A DNA stretch of 64,000 bases from Sporosarcina jeotgali (GCF_033304595.1 NZ_CP116341.1:2089001-2153000); one strand, 5' to 3'; counted from the stretch's first letter, positions 8,649 to 17,744 are shown. The notes: generated from the letters alone by a model not told the origin. Translations and numbers: made by a program.

Positions 8649-10031
8649 TTAACTTAATCCGTGTGCTGCCATTGCGTCTGCCACTTTTAAAAATCCTGCT
8701 ACGTTCGCTCCCATAATGAGGTTACCTGGTTTGCCGAAACGATCTGCGGCATCTATGCAACTTTCATAGATGGAGCGCATAACCACTTTCAAACGATCAT
8801 CAACTTCTTCCGCAGTCCAGCGAAGACGCATGCTGTTTTGGGACATTTCCATCGCAGAAACGGCTACGCCCCCTGCATTCGCGGCTTTAGCTGGTGCAAA
8901 TAGAATGCCATGTTCCTGGAAAATAGTAAGTGCCTCATTTGTACACGGCATATTTGCTCCTTCTCCAATAGCTGTAACACCATTCTTAATAAGAAGAAGC
9001 GCACTTTCCTCATCGATTTCGTTTTGAGTCGCACAAGGAAGGGCGATATCGCAAGGGATGCTCCATACCCCCGAACAATCTTCTATATAGCGCGCTTCGG
9101 GATGTGTTTTCACATATTCCTGAATCCGCTTGTTTTCCACTTCTTTTAACTGTTTCACACACTCCAGGTCAATACCATCTGAATCGACAATATATCCCGA
9201 AGAATCACTGCACGCAATCACTTTAGCTCCTAATTGCTGAGCTTTCTCCATCGCATAGATGGAGACATTTCCTGACCCTGATACAATCACCGTTTTGTCG
9301 GTAAATGACATGCCGTACTCCTTAAGCATCTCATCAGTGAAGTATACCGTTCCATATCCCGTAGCTTCTTTTCTGCCGAGACTTCCGCCGTGACTTGGAT
9401 CTTTCCCTGTCAGGACTCCCGCTTCATAGCCGCCTTTTAAGCGTTTGTACTGGCCGAACAAATATCCGATTTCACGCTTTCCGACACCAATATCTCCCGC
9501 AGGCACGTCGATATCCGGACCGATGTGGCGACTCAATTCCGTCATGAAACTTTGGCAGAAGCGCATGATTTCACGATCCGACTTCCCCTTCGGGTCAAAA
9601 TCAGAGCCGCCTTTACCAGCACCGATCGGCTGACCTGTTAGAGCATTTTTGAAGATTTGTTCAAATGCGAGGAATTTCATAATGCTGCTATTTACGGAAG
9701 GATGGAAACGAAGTCCGCCTTTATAAGGGCCGAGCTCACTGTTAAATTGAACCCGGTAGCCCCTATTGACATGTACCTTGCAACTGTCATCTTCCCAAGC
9801 AACACGAAATGTCAAAATCCGTTCCGGTTCTGTCAGTCTTTCCAAGATTCCATTTGTAATATATTCAGGGTGCTGTGCAAATACGGGACGGAGTGAATCA
9901 AAAATTTCCCGGGTTGCCTGGAGAAATTCAGTTTCGTTTGCATTTCTTCTTTTAACTTGCTCATAAACTTGATGCACATAATCATTTGAACGTCTTTGTA
10001 CATCTACATTTTCTACATTTAATTTTGCCAT
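8649..10031 (-). CDS. gdhA: NADP-type glutamate dehydrogenase
   Basis: Reversible amination of 2-oxoglutarate to glutamate. 460 aa, matching the E. coli GdhA-like (hexameric, usually NADPH-specific) subfamily rather than the ~425 aa RocG/GudB catabolic type. Visible landmarks are [28 protein letters not shown] with the catalytic lysine region, [13 protein letters not shown] and the dinucleotide loop [10 protein letters not shown]. The ATG at 10031 follows GGGGGAAG; the frame runs ten codons further but without a ribosome site. Cofactor preference is inferred from subfamily similarity. Confidence 0.94.
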   Translation of the reverse strand: MAKLNVENVDVQRRSNDYVHQVYEQVKRRNANETEFLQATREIFDSLRPVFAQHPEYITNGILERLTEPERILTFRVAWEDDSCKVHVNRGYRVQFNSELGPYKGGLRFHPSVNSSIMKFLAFEQIFKNALTGQPIGAGKGGSDFDPKGKSDREIMRFCQSFMTELSRHIGPDIDVPAGDIGVGKREIGYLFGQYKRLKGGYEAGVLTGKDPSHGGSLGRKEATGYGTVYFTDEMLKEYGMSFTDKTVIVSGSGNVSIYAMEKAQQLGAKVIACSDSSGYIVDSDGIDLECVKQLKEVENKRIQEYVKTHPEARYIEDCSGVWSIPCDIALPCATQNEIDEESALLLIKNGVTAIGEGANMPCTNEALTIFQEHGILFAPAKAANAGGVAVSAMEMSQNSMRLRWTAEEVDDRLKVVMRSIYESCIDAADRFGKPGNLIMGANVAGFLKVADAMAAHGLS

Positions 10032-10124
10032 ACGCTTCCCCCTTAATCCCGAATCTATCATGCTGTATTTAATCAGTATACGCTAGTTTGAATATTTTTG
10101 AAAATACATTTTAATCAGCAAATA

Positions 10125-10153
10125 AAAACAGAGGGGGCGATCTCCTCTGTTTT
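10125..10153. terminator. Terminator between sleL and gdhA
   Basis: AAAACAGAGG and CCTCTGTTTT form a stem around GGGCGAT, with T-rich flank on the minus strand, ending sleL transcription. Confidence 0.75.
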
Positions 10154-10176
10154 AGGTTCCTATACGGCTCTTCATA

Positions 10177-11460
10177 TCACTTTTTCACGATATTAAAGTT
10201 ATCTTCGAGCAGCAGCCAGTTTTGCGGGAAAGCCAATCCAAGCTTCCAATACATAATCCCTCTGAGACTATACTTTTTCAATAAATCGAACTTGGCCTGA
10301 ATACTCCTTGCATCCTCAAACCATACTTCATGCTGAATATTGTTTTGATCGATATATGTGAAAAATGGTGCTTGTGCAACATAGTCATACTCAATCGCTT
10401 CATTTTCACGGATGGCCAGTTCTGTCGCCTGTCTGGGACTAAGCGCTTTTGCAGGCTGCCCGCCTTGAGTCGGATAAGGTTTAGACCAATCATACCCATA
10501 CAAGTTTTGACCTAAAAAGATTTTCGTTCTTGGAATTTCCGAAACTGCGTATTTGACTACTTGTTCTACCTGGGGTAATGGGCTCACAGCTTGGGGCTCA
10601 CTGTACGTATACCCCCATTCATATGTCATCAACGATACAAAATCCACAATTTCTCCATGGGCTTTATAGTCGTGCGCACCGTAAATCCCCGTTTTGACAT
10701 CGCTCACTTTTGGAGCTAGAGCGGTGGATAATGTCAGGCCCGCAGGATGGAAACGATCTCGTGCGCGTCGTAAAAAGGCATTGTATAGTTGTCGGTCTTC
10801 CGGGAATAATAACTCAAAATCAAAATGGATATCTTTGTATCCTACTCTGTTTGCGACTTCTAATATGTTCGTAAATAATAAATCCTGAACTCCTTTGCTT
10901 ACAAAAATATCATGAGCTAAGGGTGCACTAAATGCGAAATCTTCCAAGTTGCTAATAACCATTGCATTCAGTGCTCCTGCATTTGCAGCGATTTCAGGCA
11001 AGTTTGCAGTGGACGGGGCTTTTAGTGTTCCATCGCGTTTCACTTCATAACTGAACATTGCCAAATAAGTTAATGCAGCTACCCGATTTTTTGTTTCAGC
11101 AATCATCACTTGTGTGACCGGTGTTCTTGGCTCCACGTATAGTAATGACTGCGCAGGTGTCTTAGGAGCCGGTGGAATGTATAGCCGCTGACCTACTGTC
11201 AAAGGCGCTGATAAAGAAATCTGGTTAATGTTGGCGAGCTCTGAAATCGTCATCTTTTCTTTACGTGCAATCTCATATAGAGTATCCCCTGGCTGCACCC
11301 AATAATAACTGCCTGTTATTGGAATCACAAGTGCTTGACCTACAGCCAGCTTCCCTGAATTCCCCAATTCATTTGCATCCGCAATTTCCTGCCACTGAAT
11401 TCCATATTGTCTCCCTATTGTAAATAGACTCTGACCTTTTTGAACAACGTGGATTTGCAC
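10177..11460 (-). CDS. sleL: Spore cortex-lytic N-acetylglucosaminidase (LysM-LysM-GH18)
   Basis: YaaH/SleL family enzyme that trims cortex fragments during spore germination. 427 aa from the GTG at 11460, preceded by GGAAAGGTG; that is the usual length. Two LysM repeats (about residues 2-46 and 49-95) target peptidoglycan or the spore surface. The GH18 barrel follows, with DIHFDFELL giving the catalytic DxDxE-like acid and MTYEWGYTYSEPQ and YWKLGLAFPQNW near the end. No signal peptide, as expected for a mother-cell protein. An upstream sigma-E-like promoter supports the role. Confidence 0.92.
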   Translation of the reverse strand: MQIHVVQKGQSLFTIGRQYGIQWQEIADANELGNSGKLAVGQALVIPITGSYYWVQPGDTLYEIARKEKMTISELANINQISLSAPLTVGQRLYIPPAPKTPAQSLLYVEPRTPVTQVMIAETKNRVAALTYLAMFSYEVKRDGTLKAPSTANLPEIAANAGALNAMVISNLEDFAFSAPLAHDIFVSKGVQDLLFTNILEVANRVGYKDIHFDFELLFPEDRQLYNAFLRRARDRFHPAGLTLSTALAPKVSDVKTGIYGAHDYKAHGEIVDFVSLMTYEWGYTYSEPQAVSPLPQVEQVVKYAVSEIPRTKIFLGQNLYGYDWSKPYPTQGGQPAKALSPRQATELAIRENEAIEYDYVAQAPFFTYIDQNNIQHEVWFEDARSIQAKFDLLKKYSLRGIMYWKLGLAFPQNWLLLEDNFNIVKK

Positions 11461-11495
11461 TAATATGCACACCTTTCCATACAAATTCGTAATCC

Positions 11496-11524
11496 ATTGT
11501 ATGTTTGCTGTTCTTCATCTATTC
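11496..11524 (-). promoter_or_regulatory. Sigma-E-type sporulation promoter of sleL
   Basis: On the minus strand GAATAGAT (11524-11517), a 13-base gap, then CATACAAT (11503-11496). The -10 matches the Bacillus sigma-E consensus and the -35 has its ATA core. It fits mother-cell expression of a YaaH homologue. Confidence 0.7.
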
Positions 11525-11609
11525 ATACAAATCATTCCACGGGTAGAAACATGCTGACCGCTCATACTAGTCAAGAAAGAAAATACAACTTAAATTAGGG
11601 AGGACAACA

Positions 11610-12239
11610 ATGACTACAAATCAAGACGGAGTAACCCATCAAAACATGCATACGGGAACAGTTCCCCCGAACATGAACCACGGAGGACATGAGCTTTTTG
11701 ATGTTCACGAAGTGTTATCAAGTGCGATTGGCGCACTTAACCAGGCGATTCTGCTTCGCCCGCATGTGAAAGACCCGGAGTTGCTGGATATACTCGATCG
11801 TCAGTACCGATTTACATTAGACGAGTATAACATCACGGTGGAATGCTTTAAATCCGGTCATGACCCATCTCATCCAACATCCAGCTATAAAATGAAAGAA
11901 GGCAATGATTTCATTTACGGCATGAAGCCTGGCCAGCCTAAAAAGCCCATCACGAATGCTTCTGAAATTACGGATGAAATTATTTCCGGGTTCTTATTAG
12001 GTTCTGCAAAAGCAGGTGCTTCCATGAAAGCCATGGCAGCCTGTGAAGTATGTAATCCTGTTGTTCGGAGGGTGCTTGCTGATTCGGTTCCGAACTGTAT
12101 TGAAATGGCTTATGAATTAGCGATTTATCAAAACAAACATCATTACTACCAAGTGCCTCAATTAGCGTCACAGGATATGACGCAATTACTCAATGCATTT
12201 GCTCCTGCCGGTCAGCCTGGAATGCCACCATTGCAATAA
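11610..12239 (+). CDS. CotF-type spore coat protein
   Basis: 209 aa, related to the Coat_F (ferritin-like helical) family of spore coat proteins. The N-terminal 30 residues are His/Asn/Gly-rich, then helices follow with DVHEVLSSAIGALNQAILL and EITDEIISGFLLGSAKAG. The C-terminus is Pro/Gln-rich. There is a good GGGAGG site before the ATG. It is divergent from sleL, so both genes in this pair are spore-related. The exact coat layer cannot be told from sequence. Confidence 0.8.
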   Translation: MTTNQDGVTHQNMHTGTVPPNMNHGGHELFDVHEVLSSAIGALNQAILLRPHVKDPELLDILDRQYRFTLDEYNITVECFKSGHDPSHPTSSYKMKEGNDFIYGMKPGQPKKPITNASEITDEIISGFLLGSAKAGASMKAMAACEVCNPVVRRVLADSVPNCIEMAYELAIYQNKHHYYQVPQLASQDMTQLLNAFAPAGQPGMPPLQ

Positions 12240-12280
12240 TGGTTAGTACCTTATATGTTGAATCATCTCTATATCAAAAT

Positions 12281-12319
12281 AAATAACCGTAAGCGCCTTT
12301 TTGGCGCTTACGGTTATTT
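12281..12319. terminator. Strong bidirectional terminator
   Basis: A perfect 17-base stem AAATAACCGTAAGCGCC / GGCGCTTACGGTTATTT with a T5 loop ends the coat gene and the convergent pseudouridine synthase gene. The stop codon of the latter lies inside the stem. Confidence 0.92.
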
Positions 12320-13210
12320 TGATTTTTTGTAGAAGGAAGAAGGCGGATCAGAGATAAAGGTATGCTGCTCTTTTGTTACTGGATGGATTATCGTTAATTT
12401 AACTGCATGAAGTCCAAGCCGTTTTAAGGGATTAGTCGAGGCACCATACTTCTTATCACCGGCAACAGGATGTCCAATTTCCTCCATATGCACGCGAATT
12501 TGGTTTTTACGCCCTGTTTCCAATCTCAATTCAAGTAAAGAATACTGTGCACCCATTTGGAGCCGCTTGTAACGCGTGATTGCTTTTTGGCCGCCATTAT
12601 TTGTCGGGTTTGAATAGACTTTGAACGTTCGGGTCTCTTTCAGCCAGGAAATGATTTCACCTGTTTCGTTTCGAACCTTACCTTCGACAAGAGCTGCATA
12701 GCCGCGTTCTTTGACTGACTCCTCCCAATTGTCTTGAAGCATCTTTTTTACTTCCTCAGTTTTAGCGAAGAGCATGACTCCTGAAGTTTCGCGATCCAGG
12801 CGATGAACGATGAAGACACGATTACTTCTATTTGCTTTCCGTACATACGCAGAGAGCTCGCTGAACGCGGTCATTTCTTTTTTATCTTTTGCCGCCATCG
12901 ACAGCAATCCCGCTTCCTTGTCGATTACGATAATGGCATCATCTTCATACATAATGGACAGTCCTGAAAGTTCACTGTCATTTTTCGCAGCTAGATTGGT
13001 CATAATTTCAACCCGGTCTCCTGCTTTCAACAATTTGTCATGTTGAGTAGTGGGTTCTCCATTGACTGTAACTTGCCCCCTGGATAAAATCCCTTTCACT
13101 GCATTTCTGCTTTTAGATATTGCCTGTAACAAAAAAGGAAGCAGTGTTTGTTCCTGTTCTACTTTATATACCGCTGCTTGCGGAGTTGATGGTTTTGAGT
13201 TATTTCGCAT
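12314..13210 (-). CDS. RluA/RluD-family pseudouridine synthase
   Basis: 298 aa, N-terminal S4 RNA-binding domain (about residues 20-85: SRNAVKGILSRGQVTVNG) and a pseudouridine-synthase domain with the catalytic motif HRLDRETSG. LETGRKNQIRVHM and HPVAGDKKYG are also family landmarks. Bacillales carry several paralogues (YlyB, YjbO, YhcT), and I cannot say which uridine this one modifies. The ATG at 13210 has AAGGAG 8 bases upstream; an in-frame GTG two codons earlier is less well placed. Confidence 0.9.
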   Translation of the reverse strand: MRNNSKPSTPQAAVYKVEQEQTLLPFLLQAISKSRNAVKGILSRGQVTVNGEPTTQHDKLLKAGDRVEIMTNLAAKNDSELSGLSIMYEDDAIIVIDKEAGLLSMAAKDKKEMTAFSELSAYVRKANRSNRVFIVHRLDRETSGVMLFAKTEEVKKMLQDNWEESVKERGYAALVEGKVRNETGEIISWLKETRTFKVYSNPTNNGGQKAITRYKRLQMGAQYSLLELRLETGRKNQIRVHMEEIGHPVAGDKKYGASTNPLKRLGLHAVKLTIIHPVTKEQHTFISDPPSSFYKKSK

Positions 13211-13268
13211 AGTCACGTCTCCTTATCCATTCATTATGCGCAACCTTTCAAGAAATATCAAACCTGAT

Positions 13269-13583
13269 TTAGGATAAGGCTTTTAGACCGATAACTCCCA
13301 CAATTATTAAAGCAAGGCTTCCAATTCTTGCAAGACTTTTAGATTCACCGAAAAAGATCATATTCAATAACACGGCACCCGCTGTCCCAATTCCAATCCA
13401 TACCGCGTAAGCTGTACTTACTTGTAAATACTGAAACGATGAATATAGAAATACAAATGATAGACCGAATCCGCCTAAAAACATGAATCCTGTAGGAATG
13501 GTCTTTCTTTTGCTATATTTGTTCAATCCGATAACTCCTATAAATTCAAAGACCGCTGCTAACGCTACAAATAACCATCCCAT
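13269..13583 (-). CDS. SMR-family efflux protein, second subunit
   Basis: 104 aa with four transmembrane helices, the small multidrug resistance fold; STAYAVWIGIGTAGAV is the typical helix-3 motif. It follows the partner SMR gene after one base, so the pair probably forms a heteromeric proton-coupled exporter of cations or guanidinium-type compounds. The TetR-SMR-SMR order resembles B. subtilis yvdTSR. Substrate unknown. The membrane glutamate is near residue 13 (AVFEFIGV). Confidence 0.88.
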   Translation of the reverse strand: MGWLFVALAAVFEFIGVIGLNKYSKRKTIPTGFMFLGGFGLSFVFLYSSFQYLQVSTAYAVWIGIGTAGAVLLNMIFFGESKSLARIGSLALIIVGVIGLKALS

Positions 13584-13584
13584 T

Positions 13585-13932
13585 TTAACGATTCCCTTCT
13601 GCTGCTATTTTTTCATCATGACCATCCGCAAGTTTCAAACCAATAACGCCCGCCACTAATAGGACGATGAAGAATATTTTACCGCCGCTTAAAGTCTGGT
13701 CAAAGAAAAATACGTCCATTAAAGCAGTCCCGACTGTACCAATTGCTGCAAATATGGCATACACAGTTCCTGTCGGTAATGTCTCACACGCTTTAGAAAG
13801 AAAGTGAAAGTCGACGAAAATGAACAAAACAATTGGAATCCAATGCCACCATACTGAAGCTACGTTAAAACCAAAAATCCATACAAGTTCAAAGAAACTA
13901 GTTGCTGCTACATAAAGCCATGCTTTTTTCAT
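13585..13932 (-). CDS. SMR-family efflux protein, first subunit
   Basis: 115 aa, four transmembrane helices, with SFFELVWIFG carrying the membrane glutamate near residue 11 and LPTGTVYAIFAAIGTVGTA in helix 3. It has a short charged tail (DGHDEKIAAEGNR). The ATG at 13932 follows AGAAGGAG; the 12 upstream in-frame codons overlap a TetR-type operator and are not coding. No guanidine-I riboswitch was seen upstream, so control is probably by the TetR protein. Confidence 0.88.
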   Translation of the reverse strand: MKKAWLYVAATSFFELVWIFGFNVASVWWHWIPIVLFIFVDFHFLSKACETLPTGTVYAIFAAIGTVGTALMDVFFFDQTLSGGKIFFIVLLVAGVIGLKLADGHDEKIAAEGNR

Positions 13933-13954
13933 TAGAAATACTCCTTCTCCCAGA

Positions 13955-13971
13955 TGACTGACTGTCATTCA
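13955..13971. promoter_or_regulatory. TetR-type operator copy 1 (SMR genes)
   Basis: TGACTGAC-T-GTCATTCA, an imperfect 8+1+8 palindrome (7 of 8 pairs), lies 22 bases before the SMR start. The same 17 bases recur at 14669-14685 upstream of the TetR gene. Confidence 0.75.
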
Positions 13972-14008
13972 TTTTATTCTATATTATATTATTAACGGAA
14001 ATCCTTTA

Positions 14009-14038
14009 ATCGACTGACAAAACCTATTGCCAGTCGAT
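14009..14038. repeat. Inverted repeat between tetR and the SMR genes
   Basis: ATCGACTG (14009-14016) and CAGTCGAT (14031-14038). There is no T-run on the minus side, so it is not a clear terminator. Confidence 0.4.
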
Positions 14039-14061
14039 AGTCATTTCTACTGAATGCTTGC

Positions 14062-14643
14062 TTATTTCGTGTACCCTAGTGCATTCATTAAAAATAATAA
14101 CGTTTCCCGTTTTTGTTCAGTAGCGCGTATATCTTGATCGAATTCTTCATCATACAAATATATTTGTTCTGCTGCGGATTCCGTTAAGCCAATTATCAAT
14201 TTCGCCAATTGATCCGGATGACTGTCAGCGCGTATTACCTTTTGTTTTTGTCCATTTTCAACAAGTGAACTCACCCACTGGTACATTGGTGCGTATACGC
14301 TTTCCCATTCTTTCAAATGTTCTGTAGACGCCAACCCCGAATAAATCATTGCTTGTATCTCGTGATGTTCCTTGTTCACTGCGAAAATCGCATCTGTAAA
14401 TTGTTGGAGCTGCTCATCAAATGATGCTGTTTCATCAACAGTTTCGATGACTGTCTTCAGCGTAAGCTGCACCATAACTTCTGCAATAGCAGGCATTAAA
14501 GACAATTTAGACGGAAAGTATAAGTAAAATGTCCCCTGGGCGATCCCTGCAGTTTTCACAATGTGCGAGACGGTCGTCTTCTCAACACCCTTCTCAGTAA
14601 ACACTTGAATTGCAGATTGAACAATCTTTTCTTTCTTGTTCAC
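14062..14643 (-). CDS. TetR-family repressor of the SMR pair
   Basis: 193 aa. The N-terminal HTH (about 5-50) reads KIVQSAIQVFTEKGVEKTTV...GIAQGTFYLYFPSK, the classic TetR signature; the ligand domain resembles the B. subtilis YvdT group. The start is GTG at 14643, just after GGAGGGG. The in-frame codons upstream to 14682 are the operator itself. The operator at its own promoter and another in front of the SMR genes point to autoregulation plus repression of the exporter. Confidence 0.9.
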   Translation of the reverse strand: MNKKEKIVQSAIQVFTEKGVEKTTVSHIVKTAGIAQGTFYLYFPSKLSLMPAIAEVMVQLTLKTVIETVDETASFDEQLQQFTDAIFAVNKEHHEIQAMIYSGLASTEHLKEWESVYAPMYQWVSSLVENGQKQKVIRADSHPDQLAKLIIGLTESAAEQIYLYDEEFDQDIRATEQKRETLLFLMNALGYTK

Positions 14644-14668
14644 AAAAACCCCTCCACGACTGACTGAC

Positions 14669-14685
14669 TGACTGACTGTCATTCA
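14669..14685. promoter_or_regulatory. TetR-type operator copy 2 (autoregulatory)
   Basis: The same 17-base TGACTGAC-T-GTCATTCA as at 13955. It is extended leftward by extra TGAC units (the TGAC tetramer is repeated from about 14661), and it touches the -10 box of the tetR promoter. Confidence 0.75.
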
Positions 14686-14713
14686 TTATAAACCAATCCC
14701 TTGAGAACTTCAA
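14685..14713 (-). promoter_or_regulatory. Promoter of the TetR gene
   Basis: Minus strand: TTGAAG (14713-14708), 17 bases, TATAAT (14690-14685). Confidence 0.75.
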
Positions 14714-14731
14714 GTTTTTCAGAGGGATTGG
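14693..14731 (-). terminator. Terminator-like hairpin after metA
   Basis: CCAATCCCT (14693-14701) pairs with AGGGATTGG (14723-14731). It follows metA, but the T-run is weak and it overlaps the tetR promoter. Confidence 0.5.
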
Positions 14732-14750
14732 GTATTTTTATGCAGCTTTG

Positions 14751-15659
14751 TTACTTCCATTCAAATGGTGTTTGTTGGTACACATAGTAGTTCAACCAAT
14801 TTGAGAACAACAGATGTGTATGCGAACGCCATGTATTGGGCGGATTCAACGTCGCATCATCGTTCGGGAAGTAGTTTTTAGGGATATCTATATCAAGTCC
14901 CTTAGCAGAATCACGATCATATTCTTCCTGAAGCGTGCCCGCGTCGTATTCTAAGTGCCCCGTAATCATAATGTTTTTAGCGTCTTTCGACAGGACAATA
15001 AATGGACCAACTTCGTCCGAATATGAAAGAATACTTATTTCATCGTGAGCTTCTATGTCCTCTTTTGAAACACCTGTATGTCTAGAATGAGGAGCTGGAA
15101 ACAGATCATTGAATCCTCTTGCAAGATTGACGGTCGGATCTGTCACGATATGATCAAAAATACCAAAACACTTAGCAGGTAACTGTTGTTTATCAATTCC
15201 ATAGTAGTGATAAAGCGCAGCTTGAGCTCCCCAGCAAATATGCATGGAAGAAGTCACGTGCTCTTTTGCCCAATCTAAAATGTCCTGCATTTCACTCCAA
15301 TATTCGACCTGCTCAAATTCCATTTGCTCTACTGGCGCACCTGTTACAATCATTCCATCGAACTTTTCGTTCTTAACTTGAGGGAAAGTTTTATAAAATG
15401 TATCCAAATGATTTTTGCTCACATTTTTTGATACATACGTTTCTGTATGTAAGAAAGTGATGTCTACTTGGAGCGGTGTGTTGCCTAGAAGACGTAAAAG
15501 CTGCAGTTCAGTCTTCTCTTTTTGCGGCATTAAATTTACAACAAGAATACGCAGCGGTCTAATATCTTGTGAGGTTGCGCGTTCTTCATCCATCACAAAT
15601 ATTTTTTCTTGCTTCAGTAATTCTCCTGCAGGCAATTGCTTAGGTATTGTAATTGGCAT
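14751..15659 (-). CDS. metA: Homoserine O-acyltransferase (MetA type)
   Basis: Acylates homoserine to start methionine synthesis; Bacillus MetA enzymes generally use acetyl-CoA. 302 aa. The nucleophile lies in [15 protein letters not shown] (about residue 142), with the late catalytic region ITGHLEYD, and [18 protein letters not shown] near the start. The ATG at 15659 has AGGAG 8 bases upstream. A SAM-I riboswitch with its own terminator precedes it, so it should be off when SAM is plentiful. Confidence 0.94.
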   Translation of the reverse strand: MPITIPKQLPAGELLKQEKIFVMDEERATSQDIRPLRILVVNLMPQKEKTELQLLRLLGNTPLQVDITFLHTETYVSKNVSKNHLDTFYKTFPQVKNEKFDGMIVTGAPVEQMEFEQVEYWSEMQDILDWAKEHVTSSMHICWGAQAALYHYYGIDKQQLPAKCFGIFDHIVTDPTVNLARGFNDLFPAPHSRHTGVSKEDIEAHDEISILSYSDEVGPFIVLSKDAKNIMITGHLEYDAGTLQEEYDRDSAKGLDIDIPKNYFPNDDATLNPPNTWRSHTHLLFSNWLNYYVYQQTPFEWK

Positions 15660-15684
15660 ATCCTTCACTCCTATTCAGCCCATC

Positions 15685-15838
15685 AAAAAACTTCCGCTTT
15701 CTGCAAGAGAGAAAGTGGAAGTCATCAGCCGTTCCTCTTATCTCTCAAGACAATGTCTTGTGGAAGTAGCACCTTCCTGATTTCTTCAGGGGTTGCTGAA
15801 ACGTCTTAGGGCCATTTCCCTCAGTTTCTCTTGATAAG
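15685..15838 (-). promoter_or_regulatory. SAM-I (S-box) riboswitch with terminator
   Basis: On the minus strand the aptamer runs from CTTATCAAGAGA (15838) through GAGGGA, TGGCCC, CAGCAACC and GGTGCTA to GATAAGA (15742-15736), which closes P1. Downstream, ACTTCCACTTTC pairs with GAAAGCGGAAGT (15722-15690, one mismatch) and is followed by six T. This is the standard SAM-off terminator layout. Confidence 0.95.
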
Positions 15839-15930
15839 CATATTCAATTACTGAACAGTATACCATTTCTAATTTGTTTGTATAGTCTAACTTTAAATGG
15901 AATCATTTTTATTAATAGAGAAATAACGAA

Positions 15931-16791
15931 TCAGTCGTCATATTGGGCTCTGGAAAACCCTCTCCCTAAAATTTCGGACGCGTTCAGGAAGATGACGAAA
16001 GATGTCGGCTCTTGTTCCTGCACAATCTTTTTAAAGTAAATGGCTTCGGATTGTTCTACGACGCAGAGAATCATAGTTTTCTCCTGGTTCGAGTAACCTC
16101 CCAAAGACTTCACTTTTGTTAACCCGCGATTGAGCTCACTGCTAATGAGTGCTTGAACTTTTTCTTCTTGTTCTGTAATGATCAGGATCAGCTTAGTAGG
16201 CGAAGTTTGAAGCTGTACAAAGTCGATTACCTTGCTTGTCACATAAATTGCCATCATGGCATATAGAGCGAGTTCCAAGTCAAAGACAAACGCAGATATG
16301 ATAACAACAGCCCCATCTACAATGAGCTGAGCGAATCCACTGGAAAAGTTCGTATATTTTTTTAGAATTTGTGCTATTAACGCAGTTCCGCCAGTGGAAC
16401 CGTTCCCTCGATAAACAATTCCCAGACCGATACCGAGCATAATCCCGCCATAAATAGAACTGAGTAATGGATTATGAATCGGAACATTAATGTCTGTTGT
16501 CAGGAAGATGAAAAACGGAACAAAAAATGTACCGACAATCGTACGCCAGCTAAAGTCTTTCCCTACCAGGACCAGACCTAAAATGAGAAGCGGTAAGTTA
16601 ATGATCCACTGCACATAAGCAGGATTAAATCCATATAGTTCATAAACAATTGTGCTTATGCCTGAAACACCGCCTGCAGCTATGCGAGAAGGTAAAAGAA
16701 AAATAGTAAATGCCAGTCCGACAAACGCCGAGCCTACAATAATTTGAAGATAGTCAAATAGCGCTGATTTCTTAAATTGAGTGAAAGTCAT
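15931..16791 (-). CDS. YitT-family membrane protein
   Basis: 286 aa. The N-terminal two thirds has about five to six hydrophobic helices (LQIIVGSAFVGLAFTIFLLPS, GIMLGIGLGIVYRGNGSTGG), and the C-terminal ~90 residues are a soluble ACT-like DUF2179 domain (TKVKSLGGYSNQEKTMILC). The biochemical role of the family is not established. A second member lies at 28.1 kb. The ATG at 16791 follows GGAGGGACACG. Confidence 0.88.
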   Translation of the reverse strand: MTFTQFKKSALFDYLQIIVGSAFVGLAFTIFLLPSRIAAGGVSGISTIVYELYGFNPAYVQWIINLPLLILGLVLVGKDFSWRTIVGTFFVPFFIFLTTDINVPIHNPLLSSIYGGIMLGIGLGIVYRGNGSTGGTALIAQILKKYTNFSSGFAQLIVDGAVVIISAFVFDLELALYAMMAIYVTSKVIDFVQLQTSPTKLILIITEQEEKVQALISSELNRGLTKVKSLGGYSNQEKTMILCVVEQSEAIYFKKIVQEQEPTSFVIFLNASEILGRGFSRAQYDD

Positions 16792-16931
16792 CGTGTCCCT
16801 CCGTTCATGTCAACTGTACTATTCTATCAAATAACCTGTACGTTGTGACCGTTGACAGTGAAAAGAGGAGAAGTTCCTTCATTCAAATTGTTCTGAATTA
16901 ATTCACTTTCGACAAATGATCAACCATTATT

Positions 16932-16960
16932 TTGCATTTTGTAACATGCAATTGTATGAT
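16932..16960 (+). promoter_or_regulatory. Promoter of the AbrB-like gene
   Basis: TTGCAT (16932-16937), 17 bases, TATGAT (16955-16960). Confidence 0.65.
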
Positions 16961-16998
16961 TATAGAAGAATTCAGGTACCATTGAAGGAGGTTCTCTT

Positions 16999-17268
16999 AT
17001 GAGGAGTTTAGGCGTAGTAAGAAAAGTTGATCATTTAGGGAGAATAGTTATCCCAATTGAATTGCGTGAGACAATGAAACTTCCTGAAGGACAACCACTT
17101 GAATTTTTCACAGAAGCGGAGAATATCATTCTCAGAAGCTACAAAATTCGTGAAGCATGTGTGATTACCGGGGAAATTTCTTCCGATAATTTTGAACTGT
17201 CAAATGGCATGTTCGTAAGCCCAGCAGGTGCTGAAATTATTCTCAAAGAGGTAAAACAAGCTTTTTAA
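16999..17268 (+). CDS. AbrB-family transition-state regulator
   Basis: 89 aa. The N-terminal 50 residues form the swapped-hairpin AbrB DNA-binding fold: GVVRKVDHLGRIVIPIELRETM. The C-terminal half carries the multimerisation stretch with ACVITGEIS, as in AbrB and Abh. Such proteins repress stationary-phase and sporulation genes in growing cells. GGAGG precedes the ATG. I cannot say from sequence alone whether this is the AbrB or the Abh orthologue. Confidence 0.9.
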   Translation: MRSLGVVRKVDHLGRIVIPIELRETMKLPEGQPLEFFTEAENIILRSYKIREACVITGEISSDNFELSNGMFVSPAGAEIILKEVKQAF

Positions 17269-17277
17269 CGTGTGATT

Positions 17278-17328
17278 GAAATGACTGCTGTCAGGAAGTA
17301 ATTGTTCTTACTCGACAGCAGTCATTTC
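17278..17328. terminator. Bidirectional terminator-like hairpin
   Basis: GAAATGACTGCTGTC (17278-17292) is a perfect inverted repeat of GACAGCAGTCATTTC (17314-17328). It lies between the convergent abrB-like and thioredoxin-like genes. Confidence 0.75.
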
Positions 17329-17338
17329 ATTAATAATC

Positions 17339-17656
17339 TTACGCTTCAGGATGATCGAGGAAGGCTGTAATTTCTTCGCGTGTTTTTCTGTCCTTACTAA
17401 CAAAGCGACCCTTTTCTTCGCCGTGGCTGTAAACTAGAAAGCTTGGAATCCCAAAAATATCATGTTCTGCGCAAATATCGATAAACTGATCGCGATCTAC
17501 ATAGACGAATTCGTATTCGGGATAATCTGCCTCGATGCTTGGAAGTAATGGATCGATAACGCGGCAATCCGGACACCAATCTGCTGAAAACAAAAACGCT
17601 GTACGTTCCCCTTGTTTTAGTACCTCAAATTGTTCAGCTGACTGTAGTTTTTCCAT
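17339..17656 (-). CDS. Thioredoxin-family protein
   Basis: 105 aa thioredoxin fold with the redox centre SADWCPDCRVIDP (Cys28 and Cys31) and the cis-proline loop FGIPSFLVYS. CPDC differs from the CGPC of classical thioredoxin, so a specialised partner is likely. GGGGGAA lies before the ATG. It has its own transcription unit. Confidence 0.9.
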   Translation of the reverse strand: MEKLQSAEQFEVLKQGERTAFLFSADWCPDCRVIDPLLPSIEADYPEYEFVYVDRDQFIDICAEHDIFGIPSFLVYSHGEEKGRFVSKDRKTREEITAFLDHPEA

Positions 17657-17744
17657 TTGACATTCCCCCTTAATGCACTTAGTATACCATTCCCTAAGTT
17701 GTGCACAGTGAATTTAGCTCAATACGTTCTTGCCGCATCTATGT

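Noticed and set aside
13933-14061. Guanidine-I (ykkC) riboswitch before the SMR genes
   Set aside because: The region is AT-rich with TetR-type palindromes; I found no ykkC-motif conserved core.
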